Assembly (NCBI GenBank): GCA_964498335.1
Contig: CAZCGL010000001.1
Location: forward strand, 186,001-250,000
DNA: 64,000 nucleotides
From: Azoamicus sp964498335
Lineage (GTDB): Bacteria; Pseudomonadota; Gammaproteobacteria; UBA6186; Azoamicaceae
Reading direction: 5' to 3'
The notes under the pieces were generated by a model. It made no database searches and was not told where the DNA came from. It saw only the letters and a list, made by a program, of their open reading frames with translations. Both the position numbers and the translations under genes were made by a program. Of this stretch, positions 25,834-35,771 are shown piece after piece (positions within the stretch are counted from its first letter, which is position 1; each line of letters begins with the position of its first letter).

Positions 25834-26076
25834 ATGATTGGATTAATAAAAGGCTTATTTTACATGATATTTGTTTTAATTATCATGCAAGGTTTTAATT
25901 TTTTGTATAATTTTATAATGTTTTATTTTAAAAATAAGAAAAAAAATGAAAATAATTTTGATTCTAATATTTCTTTAAATATGTTGCAGTGCGAAAAATG
26001 TAAAATTTATATTTCTAAATCTGAAGCATATATTTTAAATGGTAAAATTTATTGCAAAAAAGATCATTCTAATTAA
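25834..26076 (+). CDS. PP0621-like small membrane protein with zinc-binding tail
   Basis: I start at ATG 25834, with CGAGGT 4 bases upstream. An ATG at 25768 would lie in the divergent promoter gap. The 80 residues have one membrane segment (about 5-28), a charged linker, and LQCEKCKIYISKSEAYILNGKIYCKKDH at the end. That tail has the CxxC...YC...H pattern and the length of the PP0621 family of Pseudomonas and relatives. Function is unknown. tRNA-Arg(CCG) begins 3 bases after the stop. Confidence 0.7.
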   Translation: MIGLIKGLFYMIFVLIIMQGFNFLYNFIMFYFKNKKKNENNFDSNISLNMLQCEKCKIYISKSEAYILNGKIYCKKDHSN

Positions 26077-26078
26077 AT

Positions 26079-26152
26079 ATACCTGTAGCTTAACTGGATA
26101 AAGCATTAAATTCCGAATTTAATAGATATAGGTTCAAGTCCTATCAGGTATA
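26079..26152 (+). tRNA. tRNA-Arg (anticodon CCG)
   Basis: Acceptor ATACCTG pairs fully with CAGGTAT. Anticodon stem TTAAA/TTTAA encloses TTCCGAA, so CCG reads CGG. T-arm is ATAGG-TTCAAGT-CCTAT, discriminator A. 74 nt, no CCA encoded. It ends 1 base before the stop of the convergent infB. Confidence 0.94.
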
Positions 26153-26153
26153 T

Positions 26154-27653
26154 TTATTCTTGAACATACGCTTTAATTTTATCATGAACTTGTATTAATG
26201 AGTAGTCTTTTATATTTATACCACATTCTTTACCTTGAGTTACTTCATTAACTTGATTTTTAAATATTTTAATTGAAGAAATTAGTCCTTTATGTATTAA
26301 ATTATTTTTTCTGAAAATTTTTATTATTGAGTTTTGTTTGATTTTTCCTTGAGTAACTAAGCATCCTGCTATTGTGTCTTTTTCTTGTACAAATATTTTT
26401 TTGATATCTGCTACGCCTATTAATATTTCTTTTTTATCTTCTTCAGTTAAGTTTTTTATTGTATCAGTAATGTAATATATCAACTCGTGTATTAGTGTGA
26501 ATGATTTAAAAATTATATTTTTATTTTGTATTAGTTTAGTTATTTGATTAGAATTCTTTATTTTAAATCCTATTATAGTAGATTTAGTTATACTTGCCAA
26601 ATCTATGTCAGATTTATTAATTATACCTATATTTACTTTAATGATATTTATTTTAATTTTATCTGTTACTATATTATTTATAGCATCTTTCAATACATCC
26701 ATTGATCCTTGTACATCTGTTTTTATTATGATATTTAATTTTTTTTCTTTTGTAGATGTCATTTTTTTAATGATATCTTCTACTGTATATGTACTTTTTA
26801 TTTCAGTTTTTTCTTTATTTGATAAATCACTTTTCTTTTTTATATTTTTGTCTTTTTTTACACATTCAAAATAGCTACCTATTTCTTGATTATGTTTTAG
26901 TCCTACTATATTTACATACATTGATGGTATTGCTTCATTGATATTTTTATTTTCGTATATTATAAGTTTGATTTTACCATAATCATTTTTAGTTTTTATG
27001 ATATCACCTTTTTTTAATTTTCCGTTTTTTATTATTATTGAAGTTATTATTCCTTGATTATTATCCATTTTGTTATCTAAAATAATACCATCAGCTAACC
27101 CATCTGATTTACATTCTAAATTCATTAATTCGCTTTGAATATTTATTAATTCTAGCAAATTATCTATTCCTTCTCCAGTCTTTGATGATATATAAGCAAT
27201 AAATGTATCTCCACCCCATGCTTCTTGTATTAATCCTAAATTTGATAAATCATTTATAATTTTTTCTTTTTTGTTTTCTAATTCTATTTTATCTATTTTA
27301 TTTATACATACTATTATTGGTTTATTGTATTTTTTAGCTATGTCTATAGATTCAATAGTTTGTGGTTTTATTCCATCATCTAGTGATATAATTAATAGTA
27401 TTATGTCGGAGTTTTTAATACTTTCTATACGTATTATATTAAAGGCTAAATGACCAGGAGTGTCTATAAAAGTCATTGTTCCATATTTTGTTTTAATATT
27501 ATATGCATTTAATTGCTGAGTTATTCCACCATGCTCTTTAATTGAATTTTTAACATTCCTTATATAATTAAGAAATGTTGTTTTTCCATGATCTATGTGG
27601 CCAGCTATTGTTATTATAGGTGGTCTATTTATTTTTTTTTCTTTATACGACAT
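26154..27653 (-). CDS. infB: Translation initiation factor IF-2, core form
   Basis: GTPase that brings fMet-tRNA to the 30S subunit. The G domain begins almost at once with GHIDHGKT at 18-25, then DTPGH and NKID, followed by domains II, III and the fMet-binding domain IV (GVADIKKIFVQEK near 424-436). At 499 residues it lacks the whole N-terminal region (about 390 residues in E. coli). The canonical GHVDHGKT has Ile for Val. nusA is 4 bases upstream on the same strand. Confidence 0.96.
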   Translation of the reverse strand: MSYKEKKINRPPIITIAGHIDHGKTTFLNYIRNVKNSIKEHGGITQQLNAYNIKTKYGTMTFIDTPGHLAFNIIRIESIKNSDIILLIISLDDGIKPQTIESIDIAKKYNKPIIVCINKIDKIELENKKEKIINDLSNLGLIQEAWGGDTFIAYISSKTGEGIDNLLELINIQSELMNLECKSDGLADGIILDNKMDNNQGIITSIIIKNGKLKKGDIIKTKNDYGKIKLIIYENKNINEAIPSMYVNIVGLKHNQEIGSYFECVKKDKNIKKKSDLSNKEKTEIKSTYTVEDIIKKMTSTKEKKLNIIIKTDVQGSMDVLKDAINNIVTDKIKINIIKVNIGIINKSDIDLASITKSTIIGFKIKNSNQITKLIQNKNIIFKSFTLIHELIYYITDTIKNLTEEDKKEILIGVADIKKIFVQEKDTIAGCLVTQGKIKQNSIIKIFRKNNLIHKGLISSIKIFKNQVNEVTQGKECGINIKDYSLIQVHDKIKAYVQE

Positions 27654-27657
27654 AATT

Positions 27658-28686
27658 TTATTTTAAATATTCATTTATATTTAAATTCCATTTAATTAAT
27701 TTTGTTATAAGTTTTATATTTTGTCCTTGTTTGCCTATTACTTTTGATAAACTTTCTTTTTTAACTGAAATATTTATTAATCTAATTTTTTCGTCTATTT
27801 CTATTTTTTTTATTTCTATTGGAAAGAATATATTTATTATATATTTAAATAAGTTTTGATCCCAATTTATTATATCTATTTTTTCACCGTATAATTCATT
27901 TGATATATTTTGTATTCTTTTGCCTCGCATACCTATGCATGCACCTATTGGATCTATATCTTTAACATTTGCTTTTATAGCAACTTTTGCTTTTATTCCA
28001 GGATCTCTAGCTATGTCTTTTATTTCTAAGTATTCAGATTTTATTTCAGGAATTTCTAATTTTAGTAATTCACTTAGCATGTCATTTGATGTTCTACTTA
28101 ATTGAAATTCTTGGTGTTTTTTATTAGATTTGATCATGCATGCTTTCACTTTATCTCCGATTTTAAAAGATTCATTTGGTATTAAATTTGTTTTTTTAAT
28201 ACTACCATCTATATCATCGTTTATCGTTATTATAATTTCTTCATTAGTTATTTTTTTTACTATACCAAACATTAGTTTAGTGTTATTAAAATCTTTTAAA
28301 TTTAATTCTTTTTCTGCATTTTTTACACGTTTATGTATTATATTTCTAGCTAATTGCGCATCTATTCTACCGAAATGTATAGACTCTATTTCTTTTTTTA
28401 TTTTATCGCCTATTTTTATGTTTGGATTATATTTTTGTGCTTGGATTAATGCTATATTTTTGAACGGATTTAATGTTTTAAAATCATCGGTAACGGTATA
28501 TAATGCGTAAGTTTTATATATTCCAGTTTCTTGATCAACATCGGTTTCTACTTCTAACATTTTATACTTTTTTTTAGTAGCTATTAAGATAGCTTCTTTT
28601 ATTGCGTTAAAAATAATCTCTTTTGATATACCTTTTTCATTTGATACACTATCTATTATAGATTTTAAAGGAATTTTTTTATTCAT
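27658..28686 (-). CDS. nusA: Transcription termination/antitermination factor NusA, core form
   Basis: Binds RNA polymerase and nascent RNA. The N-terminal domain, S1 domain (KLMFGIVKKITNEEIIITI near 138-156) and two KH domains (DPIGACIGMRGKRIQ near 236-250; SKVIGKQGQNIKLI near 317-330) are present. The 342 residues stop there, so the two acidic repeats of the 495-residue E. coli protein are missing. tRNA-fMet lies upstream and infB downstream. rimP, usually between, is absent. Confidence 0.95.
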   Translation of the reverse strand: MNKKIPLKSIIDSVSNEKGISKEIIFNAIKEAILIATKKKYKMLEVETDVDQETGIYKTYALYTVTDDFKTLNPFKNIALIQAQKYNPNIKIGDKIKKEIESIHFGRIDAQLARNIIHKRVKNAEKELNLKDFNNTKLMFGIVKKITNEEIIITINDDIDGSIKKTNLIPNESFKIGDKVKACMIKSNKKHQEFQLSRTSNDMLSELLKLEIPEIKSEYLEIKDIARDPGIKAKVAIKANVKDIDPIGACIGMRGKRIQNISNELYGEKIDIINWDQNLFKYIINIFFPIEIKKIEIDEKIRLINISVKKESLSKVIGKQGQNIKLITKLIKWNLNINEYLK

Positions 28687-28758
28687 TAGTCTATCTCTTT
28701 TAAAAAGGAAATTATTTTTAAAATGTTATTTTATAATACAAAATAAAAATCATGTAGT

Positions 28759-28832
<74 letters not shown>

Positions 28833-28841
28833 ATGAAATTA

Positions 28842-28870
28842 ATTCTAATAAAAAATATTTAGAAATACAA
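28842..28870 (-). promoter_or_regulatory. Sigma-70-type promoter for tRNA-fMet-nusA-infB
   Basis: On the minus strand TTGTAT, an exact 17-base spacer, and TAGAAT (5 of 6 matches to TATAAT) end 9 bases before the tRNA-fMet gene. Position and spacing both fit a transcript starting at the tRNA and running into nusA. Confidence 0.6.
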
Positions 28871-28971
28871 GTAGTGTTTGTAAAAAAATAAAATTTTTAT
28901 ATATTATTTTTATATATTTTTATTTATACTAATATTATTTGATTTTTTAATATGTTTTTTAAAGAGGTTGT

Positions 28972-30216
28972 ATGATTGGACATGAGGTTATAGGTATACT
29001 AATTTCTTTGACCGCTATTTCTAGTTATATTAACTATCGATATATTAAATTACCTAAATCAATAGGAATAACGTCTATTACTTTATCTTTGTCTTTGATC
29101 ATGGTTGTTTGTGGAAAGATAGGTTTAAATACTGAATATATAAACATTTTATTAGATGGTGTTAAATTTAATGAAACTTTTTTGCATGGCATGTTGAGTT
29201 TTTTACTTTTTGCTGGATCATTGCATGTTAATATTATAGAATTATCTAGATATAAAGTTTTAATTACATTGTTAGCTACAGTAAGTGTTTTATTTTCTGC
29301 GTTTTTTATAGGTTATACAGTATATTGGTTAACTCAGTTTTTATGTATTAATTTACCATTTTATTACTGTTTTGTATTTGGAGCGTTAATATCACCTACT
29401 GATCCTATAGCTGTTTTAGGTGTGTTAAAAAATATAAAGGCGCCTAGATCGTTAGAATTGAAAATAGCTGGTGAAGCTTTGTTTAATGATGGCATGGGAT
29501 TAGTTCTTTTTTTTGTAGCATTATCGTTAACTTCCGAGTTAAGAAATGTTTTGGCATTTGATGCTGTTATTTTTTATTTTTTTAAACAAGGTGTAGGTGG
29601 ACTTTTTTTAGGATTAATTATAGGTTTTTTTTCTGCTAAAATTTTAAAGGATATTAATGATTCCGAGGTTGCTATAGTTATTACATTAGCTATAGTTTCT
29701 GGCGGTTATACATTATCACATTCTGTTTTTGGCGTTTCTGGCCCAATTTGTATGGCTACAGCTGGATTAGTTATAGGTAATTCTATTAAAAATAATAATA
29801 TGAGCGATGAAACTGTTATAAGATTAGCGTCGTTTTGGGAATTATTAGATGAAGTATTAAATGCTATATTATTTGTTTTAATAGGACTTGAATTTATGGG
29901 AATACGATTTGATTTATACACAACTTTAGCATCTATCGGTGTTATTTTTATAACACTATTTGCTAGATTAGTTAGTATTTTAATTCCTGTAGTATGGTTA
30001 TCAAAGTTTAAATTTTTTAATTTTGAATTAGTTTTAATATTAACTTGGGGAGGGTTACGTGGTGGCATTTCAATTGCTTTAGCTTTGAGTATAGAAAGTG
30101 TGTATCATGATTTTTTAGTTGCAATAACATATGTTGTTGTTATATTTTCAATGATGGTTCAAGGTGTTACTATAGGACCTTTAATAAGAAAATTTATGCG
30201 TAAATGGAGGATTTGA
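28972..30216 (+). CDS. CPA1-family Na+/H+ antiporter
   Basis: A 414-residue membrane protein with about 12 segments. Family hallmarks are the N-terminal KLPKSIG, GALISPTDPIAVLGVLK near 139-155, GEALFNDGMGLVLF near 166-179 with the ion-binding Asp in NDG, and a C-terminal TWGGLRGGISIALAL near 360-374. It would exchange Na+ for protons across the inner membrane, for pH or sodium balance. ATG has AAAGAGGT upstream. Exact subfamily (NhaP or a relative) was not resolved. Confidence 0.88.
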   Translation: MIGHEVIGILISLTAISSYINYRYIKLPKSIGITSITLSLSLIMVVCGKIGLNTEYINILLDGVKFNETFLHGMLSFLLFAGSLHVNIIELSRYKVLITLLATVSVLFSAFFIGYTVYWLTQFLCINLPFYYCFVFGALISPTDPIAVLGVLKNIKAPRSLELKIAGEALFNDGMGLVLFFVALSLTSELRNVLAFDAVIFYFFKQGVGGLFLGLIIGFFSAKILKDINDSEVAIVITLAIVSGGYTLSHSVFGVSGPICMATAGLVIGNSIKNNNMSDETVIRLASFWELLDEVLNAILFVLIGLEFMGIRFDLYTTLASIGVIFITLFARLVSILIPVVWLSKFKFFNFELVLILTWGGLRGGISIALALSIESVYHDFLVAITYVVVIFSMMVQGVTIGPLIRKFMRKWRI

Positions 30217-30270
30217 TTATATATTAAATAATTATTATTATATTTTTATTTATATATTTTAGGTTTTATT

Positions 30271-31647
30271 ATGTTTAATACAAATAAAAAAATAACTTTA
30301 TTAAGATTAATATTATTGACTGTTTCTGGCATAGTCAGTTTAAAAAGTTTACCTTTATTTGCTGAAGTAGGTTTTTCTATAATATCTTTTTTATTGTTTG
30401 CTACAATTTGTTTTTTTATTCCTATTGCGATGGCTATATCTGAATTAAGTTCTACGTGGCCTTTAGCAGGCGGATGTTACTCTTGGGTTAAAAAAGCTTT
30501 CGGAGAATCGTTTGCTTTTGTTGTTATATGGTCTTATTGGATGCAAAGTATTATATGGTTTCCGACAATGCTTATTTTTATAATAGCTATGTTAGTGCAT
30601 GTTTTTTTACCGTTTTTTCCAGATTTTAAGATGAATGTATTTTTTTCTGTATGTAGCATTATTCTAGTTTTTTGGGTTCTAACTTTTATTAATTTTTTAG
30701 GTTTGAAGGTATCTGCTGGATTTAGTGTAGTAGGAGTTGTTTTAGGTACTATTTTTCCTATTATTCTTATTATTTCATTTGGCTTTTTTTGTTTATATTC
30801 TGGTGATTTTAATAATATAGAATTTAGTTTTAAATCTATTATTCCAGATTTTAATCTAAATAATTTAGTTTTTTTATCTGGTATATTATTAGGCATATCT
30901 GGTATAGAATTAATAGCTTTTTATGTAAATGATATTGAAAACCCAACTATTAATTTATCTAAATCTGTTATTATATCTTCTTTTTTAATTTTGATATTGT
31001 ATGCATTAGCCTCTTTGTCTGTAGCTATAATCATGCCTAAATCAGAAATTTGTTTCGCGTCTGGAGTTATTCTTGCTTTTAAAATTTTTTTAGATAAAGT
31101 TGGCCTATCCTTTTTAACGCCTTTTTTAGCTCTTTTATTATTCATAGGTTCTATAGCCTGTGTTAATACTTGGATTATAGGTCCAGCTAGAGGTTTATTA
31201 GTTGCTGCCGATGACGGTTTTTTACCAAACTTTATGACAAAAGTTAATACTAATGGAGTACCAGTTAATCTTTTAATAGTACAAGCATTTGTTGTTAGTA
31301 TTTTATCTATTTTATTTTTTTTATATATTAATACTATAAATGGGCTAGTATGGGTTTTTGTTTGTTTATCATTTCAATTTGCTGCATTTTTATATGTAAT
31401 GATTTTTGTTTCTGTTCTTAAATTAAGAAAAGTATATCCTGATACATATAGGCCGTTTAAAATGCCGTTTGTTAATTTTTTTTCATGCTTAGGAATTTTA
31501 ATGTGTATTTTTACTTTTTTTTTATCGTATGTTCAACCAATTGATGTTAATGTTACACATAAAAATTTTTATTTTTTATTGTTATTTTTTTCTTTTATAA
31601 GTCTTATACTACCATCTTATTTATTTATTCTTTTTAAAAAAAAATAA
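30271..31647 (+). CDS. APC-superfamily amino acid permease
   Basis: A 458-residue protein with 12 hydrophobic segments. SELSSTWPLAGGCYSWVKKAFG near 56-77 is the conserved segment after helix 2 (family P-x-aGG-x-Y-x-y). GISGIELIAFYVNDIENP near 207-224 matches helix 6 with its substrate-binding GxxExxA pattern. It resembles glutamate/GABA-type exchangers, but the substrate cannot be told. An organism with this gene set probably imports most amino acids. It ends 6 bases before the convergent valS. Confidence 0.82.
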   Translation: MFNTNKKITLLRLILLTVSGIVSLKSLPLFAEVGFSIISFLLFATICFFIPIAMAISELSSTWPLAGGCYSWVKKAFGESFAFVVIWSYWMQSIIWFPTMLIFIIAMLVHVFLPFFPDFKMNVFFSVCSIILVFWVLTFINFLGLKVSAGFSVVGVVLGTIFPIILIISFGFFCLYSGDFNNIEFSFKSIIPDFNLNNLVFLSGILLGISGIELIAFYVNDIENPTINLSKSVIISSFLILILYALASLSVAIIMPKSEICFASGVILAFKIFLDKVGLSFLTPFLALLLFIGSIACVNTWIIGPARGLLVAADDGFLPNFMTKVNTNGVPVNLLIVQAFVVSILSILFFLYINTINGLVWVFVCLSFQFAAFLYVMIFVSVLKLRKVYPDTYRPFKMPFVNFFSCLGILMCIFTFFLSYVQPIDVNVTHKNFYFLLLFFSFISLILPSYLFILFKKK

Positions 31648-31653
31648 TGATTT

Positions 31654-34119
31654 TTATTTTATAATTATTTTTATATTTTCTATGTTTTCGTAAGTAATTT
31701 TATTTTCTATTGTTAGAGTTAATTTTTCTAATTTAGTTAACTTTTCTAATATTTTTTTATTTTTTTCTATTAAAAGTAGATTTTTATTAGTTATATCATT
31801 TATATTCATAGATAATATTTTTTTATTTGATTTGTTTCTTAAACTACGTATTTTACTAGAAATATTTTTAACTTTATCTAGTAATAGTATGTTATAGTTA
31901 TTTTTATGTTTAATTTTTGGATATTTTTCTCTTATTAAATTATATTTTTCTTTCATAGATTTCCATATTTCTTCTGTTATATATGGAGCTAATGGATGCA
32001 ATATTTTTAATAATTCTTTAAATATTATTAAGTTAGTTTTTATAGTTTCTTTTTTATATTTTTTGTTTTTTAATAATATTTTAGAACATTCTATATGCCA
32101 GCTACAAAAGTTTGACCAAAAAAAGTTATAAATATTTTCTATTAGAATATGAAATTTTCTGTTTTTAATATTTTTCTTAATATCTATTTTTGTTTTTTGC
32201 CAGCAAAAATATATGTATTTATTATATGTAACTTTTATTTTTTTGTATGTTATATTTTTATTTTTAATTTTAATATTATTAATGAAAGTAGCTGCATTCC
32301 ACAGTTTAGTGCAAAAGCTTTTATAAGTTTTAATTTTTTCTAAATCTAGTTTTATTGATATATTTTCGGTTGAAATTGAACAGAAAGTCAATCTTAATGC
32401 ATCTGTTCCAAAAGCTTCTATACCTTTAGGAAATTGATTTTTTGTATAATTTATTATTTTTTCTTTTAAATTATTATTTATTAAATTAGATGTTTGTTTT
32501 TTAATAAGCTGTTCTTTTGTTATTCCATTTATTATGTCTAATGGGTCTAACACATTACCTTTTGTTTTAGACATTTTATTACCTAAATTATCTTTTATTA
32601 ATCCGTGTATATATATTTCTTTAAAAGGCATTTTGTTTGTAAATTTTAATCCAAACATCATCATTTTAATTGCCCAAAAAAAAATTATATCAAACCCTGT
32701 TATTAATGTGCTTGTTGGATAAAAATTTGCATATTCTATTTTATTATTTGGCCAACCTAAACTAGCAAATGGCCATAATGCTGAAGAAAACCATGTGTCT
32801 AAAACGTTTTTATCTTGAATAAGTTCGTGTTCAGATATATTATATTTTCTTCTAACATGTTTTTCTGTATAACCAACGTATTCATTGTCATTTTTATCAT
32901 ACCATACTGGTATTTTATGTCCCCACCATATTTGTCTGCTTATACACCAGTCTTTTATATTTTCTAACCAATTAAAAAATATTTTTTTCCATTTTATTGG
33001 TAAAATTTTTATTTTATTTTTTTTTATTTCTTTGTATACATTATCAGCTAATGGCTTTGTTTTTATATACCATTGTTCAGTTATTATTGGTTCTATAATT
33101 GAATTACTTCTATCTGCTTTTGGTATTTTATTCTTTATTATATCTATTTTTTCTATGCAATTTAATTCTATTAATTCGTTTTTTATCTTTTTTCTTGCGT
33201 TTATACTTGTTAAATTTTGATATTCTTTAGGTACGTTTTCGTTTGTTATTCCATTTTTATTTAAAATACTTATTGTTGATAAATTATGTTTTTTTCCTAT
33301 TTCAAAATCATTGAAATCATGACCAGGCGTTATTTTTAAACATCCTGAACCATATGTCATATCAACGGAATCATCTTCTATAATAGGTATAAGTCTGTTT
33401 ATTATAGGTATGTGTACATTTTTTTTTTTAATTTTTATATATCTTTTATCTTGCGGATTAATTGCTATAGCAACATCAGCAAAAATCGTTTCAGGGCGGG
33501 TAGTTGCAATTGTTATATATTCTGATTGATTTTCAATTTTATATTTTATATAAAAAAGTTCGCTATTTATTTCTTCATGTATAACTTCTAAATCGGATAT
33601 AGCTGTATTTAATTTTGTATCCCAGTTCACTAATTTATTTGTTTTATATATTAATTTGTCTTCGTATAATCTAATAAAAGCTGTTTTTACAGCATAGGAA
33701 AAATGATTATCTAGTGTAAAACGCGATGTTTTCCAATTTAATAAACATCCGATTTTTTTTAGTTGATTTTTTATGTTTTTGTTTGATTTTTTTTTCCATT
33801 TTTTAGTGTATTTATTTTTATCTATTTTGTCGTTTTCTTTTATTTTTTGTTCTATTAATATTTGAGTTGCTATACCAGCGTGATCAGTTCCCATTTTCCA
33901 TAATGTACAAAAATTATTCATTTTATAATAACGGATTAATATATCCATTAGCGTGCATTGAAATGCATGCCCCATATGTAAGTTTCCTGTTATATTTGGT
34001 GGTGGAATTGTTATACAATATTTTTTTTCTTTTTTATAATCTGGTATAAAAAAATTTTTATTTTCCCAATCTTTATACCAATTCTGTGATAAATTTTTTT
34101 CATTAAATATGTTTTTCAT
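31654..34119 (-). CDS. valS: Valyl-tRNA synthetase
   Basis: Class I synthetase. PPPNITGNLHMGHA near 40-53 contains the HIGH-equivalent HMGH, the editing domain has TTRPETIFADVA, and NKMSKTKGN near 525-533 is the KMSKS loop. At 821 residues it is about 130 shorter than in E. coli, with trimming of inserts and a short C-terminal coiled coil. Overlaps the end of adk by 17 bases. Confidence 0.97.
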   Translation of the reverse strand: MKNIFNEKNLSQNWYKDWENKNFFIPDYKKEKKYCITIPPPNITGNLHMGHAFQCTLMDILIRYYKMNNFCTLWKMGTDHAGIATQILIEQKIKENDKIDKNKYTKKWKKKSNKNIKNQLKKIGCLLNWKTSRFTLDNHFSYAVKTAFIRLYEDKLIYKTNKLVNWDTKLNTAISDLEVIHEEINSELFYIKYKIENQSEYITIATTRPETIFADVAIAINPQDKRYIKIKKKNVHIPIINRLIPIIEDDSVDMTYGSGCLKITPGHDFNDFEIGKKHNLSTISILNKNGITNENVPKEYQNLTSINARKKIKNELIELNCIEKIDIIKNKIPKADRSNSIIEPIITEQWYIKTKPLADNVYKEIKKNKIKILPIKWKKIFFNWLENIKDWCISRQIWWGHKIPVWYDKNDNEYVGYTEKHVRRKYNISEHELIQDKNVLDTWFSSALWPFASLGWPNNKIEYANFYPTSTLITGFDIIFFWAIKMMMFGLKFTNKMPFKEIYIHGLIKDNLGNKMSKTKGNVLDPLDIINGITKEQLIKKQTSNLINNNLKEKIINYTKNQFPKGIEAFGTDALRLTFCSISTENISIKLDLEKIKTYKSFCTKLWNAATFINNIKIKNKNITYKKIKVTYNKYIYFCWQKTKIDIKKNIKNRKFHILIENIYNFFWSNFCSWHIECSKILLKNKKYKKETIKTNLIIFKELLKILHPLAPYITEEIWKSMKEKYNLIREKYPKIKHKNNYNILLLDKVKNISSKIRSLRNKSNKKILSMNINDITNKNLLLIEKNKKILEKLTKLEKLTLTIENKITYENIENIKIIIK

Positions 34120-34723
34120 AATTTATTTCTGTTATTATCTTTTTAAATATATTTTGTGTAGTATTATTTCCATTTAGTTCTATAATTATAACATTTATCT
34201 TTTTATACCAGTTTAAAATTATTGTTTTATTTTTCTTATCTTCTAAAAATCGCTTTTTAATTATTGATATCTTATCATCTGATCTTTTTTTAAGCATTTC
34301 TCCAGTAAGATCATCTTTATTTTTTATTTTTTGTTTTTTTTGTAAAATATTATGATTTTTATTATTCGTTGTTAGTCTATACTTTAATCTTTTAATTAAA
34401 ATATTTTCATTTATATTTATATTTATAACATAATTTATTTTAATTTTTTTTTTATATAAAAAAACTGCTTGTTCTAAATTTCTAGGAAATCCATCTAATA
34501 ATATATCATTTTTATCTTTTATATTTTTTTCTAATATATTCATTATTATGTCATCTTTTATTAAAATTCCATTATTGAATAGATTTTTTATCTCTTGATT
34601 TATTTGCATTTCTGTTCTTATTAATTCTCCAGTTGAAATATGTTGTAATTTAAATTCTTTTTTAATTAATTCTGCTTGAGTGCCTTTACCAGAACCTGGA
34701 GCACCCATTAATATTATTTTCAT
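34103..34723 (-). CDS. adk: Adenylate kinase
   Basis: Balances AMP, ADP and ATP. MGAPGSGKGTQ at 6-16 is the P-loop, DGFPRNLEQA near 83-92 the AMP-binding segment, and RYRLT-like KYRLTTNN opens the lid. The 206 residues have a shortened lid without zinc cysteines. Together with Tlc it would set the adenylate pool exchanged with the host. It is the upstream gene of valS, and the rpsL promoter lies divergently. Confidence 0.95.
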   Translation of the reverse strand: MKIILMGAPGSGKGTQAELIKKEFKLQHISTGELIRTEMQINQEIKNLFNNGILIKDDIIMNILEKNIKDKNDILLDGFPRNLEQAVFLYKKKIKINYVINININENILIKRLKYRLTTNNKNHNILQKKQKIKNKDDLTGEMLKKRSDDKISIIKKRFLEDKKNKTIILNWYKKINVIIIELNGNNTTQNIFKKIITEINYEKHI

Positions 34724-34796
34724 TATTTATCTTATTTTTTTTATAAAAAAATAAACATTTATTTTTAATGTTTCTTATTATTATTAATATAATTAA

Positions 34797-34825
34797 TTGA
34801 CAGATAGTTTATATTTTTATAATAT
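34797..34825 (+). promoter_or_regulatory. Sigma-70 promoter for the str ribosomal operon
   Basis: A perfect TTGACA at 34797-34802, 17-base spacer, then TAATAT at 34820-34825 (a full TATAAT also lies 2 bases earlier, at 15-base spacing). It is 35 bases before the rpsL ATG in the only intergenic gap of this region. A consensus -35 box is rare in this AT-rich DNA, so a strong promoter driving the ribosomal genes is likely. Confidence 0.7.
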
Positions 34826-34859
34826 TTAAATTCATATTATGTTATTTAAATATATACAA

Positions 34860-35240
34860 ATGACTACTATAAATCAATTAGTAAATAATAATAGAATAAA
34901 AGTTAAAAAAAAGAATAAAGTTGTAGCTCTAGAAGGAAATCCTCAAAGAAGAGGAGTTTGTCTTAGAGTTTATACTGTTAAACCTAAAAAACCTAACTCA
35001 GCTTTAAGAAAAGTGTGTCGTGTTAAGTTAACTGGAGGAAATGAAATTACTGCATATATTCAAGGTGTTGGGCATAGTTTACAAGAACATTCCGTTGTGC
35101 TTATAAGAGGTGGTAGAGTTAAAGATTTACCTGGAGTTAGATATAAAGTTGTAAGAGGTGCGTTAGATGCTACAGGTGTTATTGGTAGAAAAAAATCTAG
35201 ATCTAAATACGGAACTAAATCTTCAGATAAAAAGAAATAA
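34860..35240 (+). CDS. rpsL: 30S ribosomal protein S12
   Basis: Decoding-centre protein. I start at ATG 34860 (MTTINQLVNN), the conserved N-terminus, not the ATG at 34839. The 126 residues contain KKPNSALRKV, where the lysine is the wild-type streptomycin-sensitive residue, and PGVRYKVVRG. First gene of the str operon, downstream of a strong promoter. Confidence 0.97.
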   Translation: MTTINQLVNNNRIKVKKKNKVVALEGNPQRRGVCLRVYTVKPKKPNSALRKVCRVKLTGGNEITAYIQGVGHSLQEHSVVLIRGGRVKDLPGVRYKVVRGALDATGVIGRKKSRSKYGTKSSDKKK

Positions 35241-35252
35241 GGAATAATTGAA

Positions 35253-35750
35253 ATGGCTAGAAAAAAAATTAAAAGTAATATTAAAATTAAACCAGATTTT
35301 ATTTTTAGTAGTTTATTATTATCTAAATTTATAAATTATGTTATGGTATCTGGGAAAAAATCTTTAGCTGAAAGAATTGTTTATAGTGCTTTAGATATAG
35401 TAAAAGATAAAACTAAAATGGATTCAATGGTTGTTTTTGAAAAAGCGTTAGAACATATAAAACCTATAGTTGAAGTTAGATCAAGAAGAGTTGGTGGTGC
35501 AACTTATCAAGTTCCCGTTGAAGTAAAGCCTAAAAGAGCTGTTACTTTAGCTATGCGTTGGCTAGTAGAATTTGCTAGAAAACGTAGTGAAAAAAATATG
35601 ATATTGAAATTAGCTTTCGAAATAATAGAAGCAGCTGATGAGAGTCATTCAATCGGTAATAGTATAGGCAGGGGTGGAGCTATAAAAAAACGTGAAGATA
35701 CACATCGTATGGCTGAAGCTAATAGAGCTTTTGCTCATTATAGATGGTAG
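35253..35750 (+). CDS. rpsG: 30S ribosomal protein S7
   Basis: Assembly-initiating protein of the 30S head. RRVGGATYQVPVEV and KKREDTHRMAEANRAFAHYRW at the C-terminus are characteristic. 165 residues. ATG has GGAATAATTG upstream, 12 bases after rpsL, and fusA follows. Confidence 0.97.
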   Translation: MARKKIKSNIKIKPDFIFSSLLLSKFINYVMVSGKKSLAERIVYSALDIVKDKTKMDSMVVFEKALEHIKPIVEVRSRRVGGATYQVPVEVKPKRAVTLAMRWLVEFARKRSEKNMILKLAFEIIEAADESHSIGNSIGRGGAIKKREDTHRMAEANRAFAHYRW

Positions 35751-35771
35751 TTTTTTTTGTAAGGAGATTAT

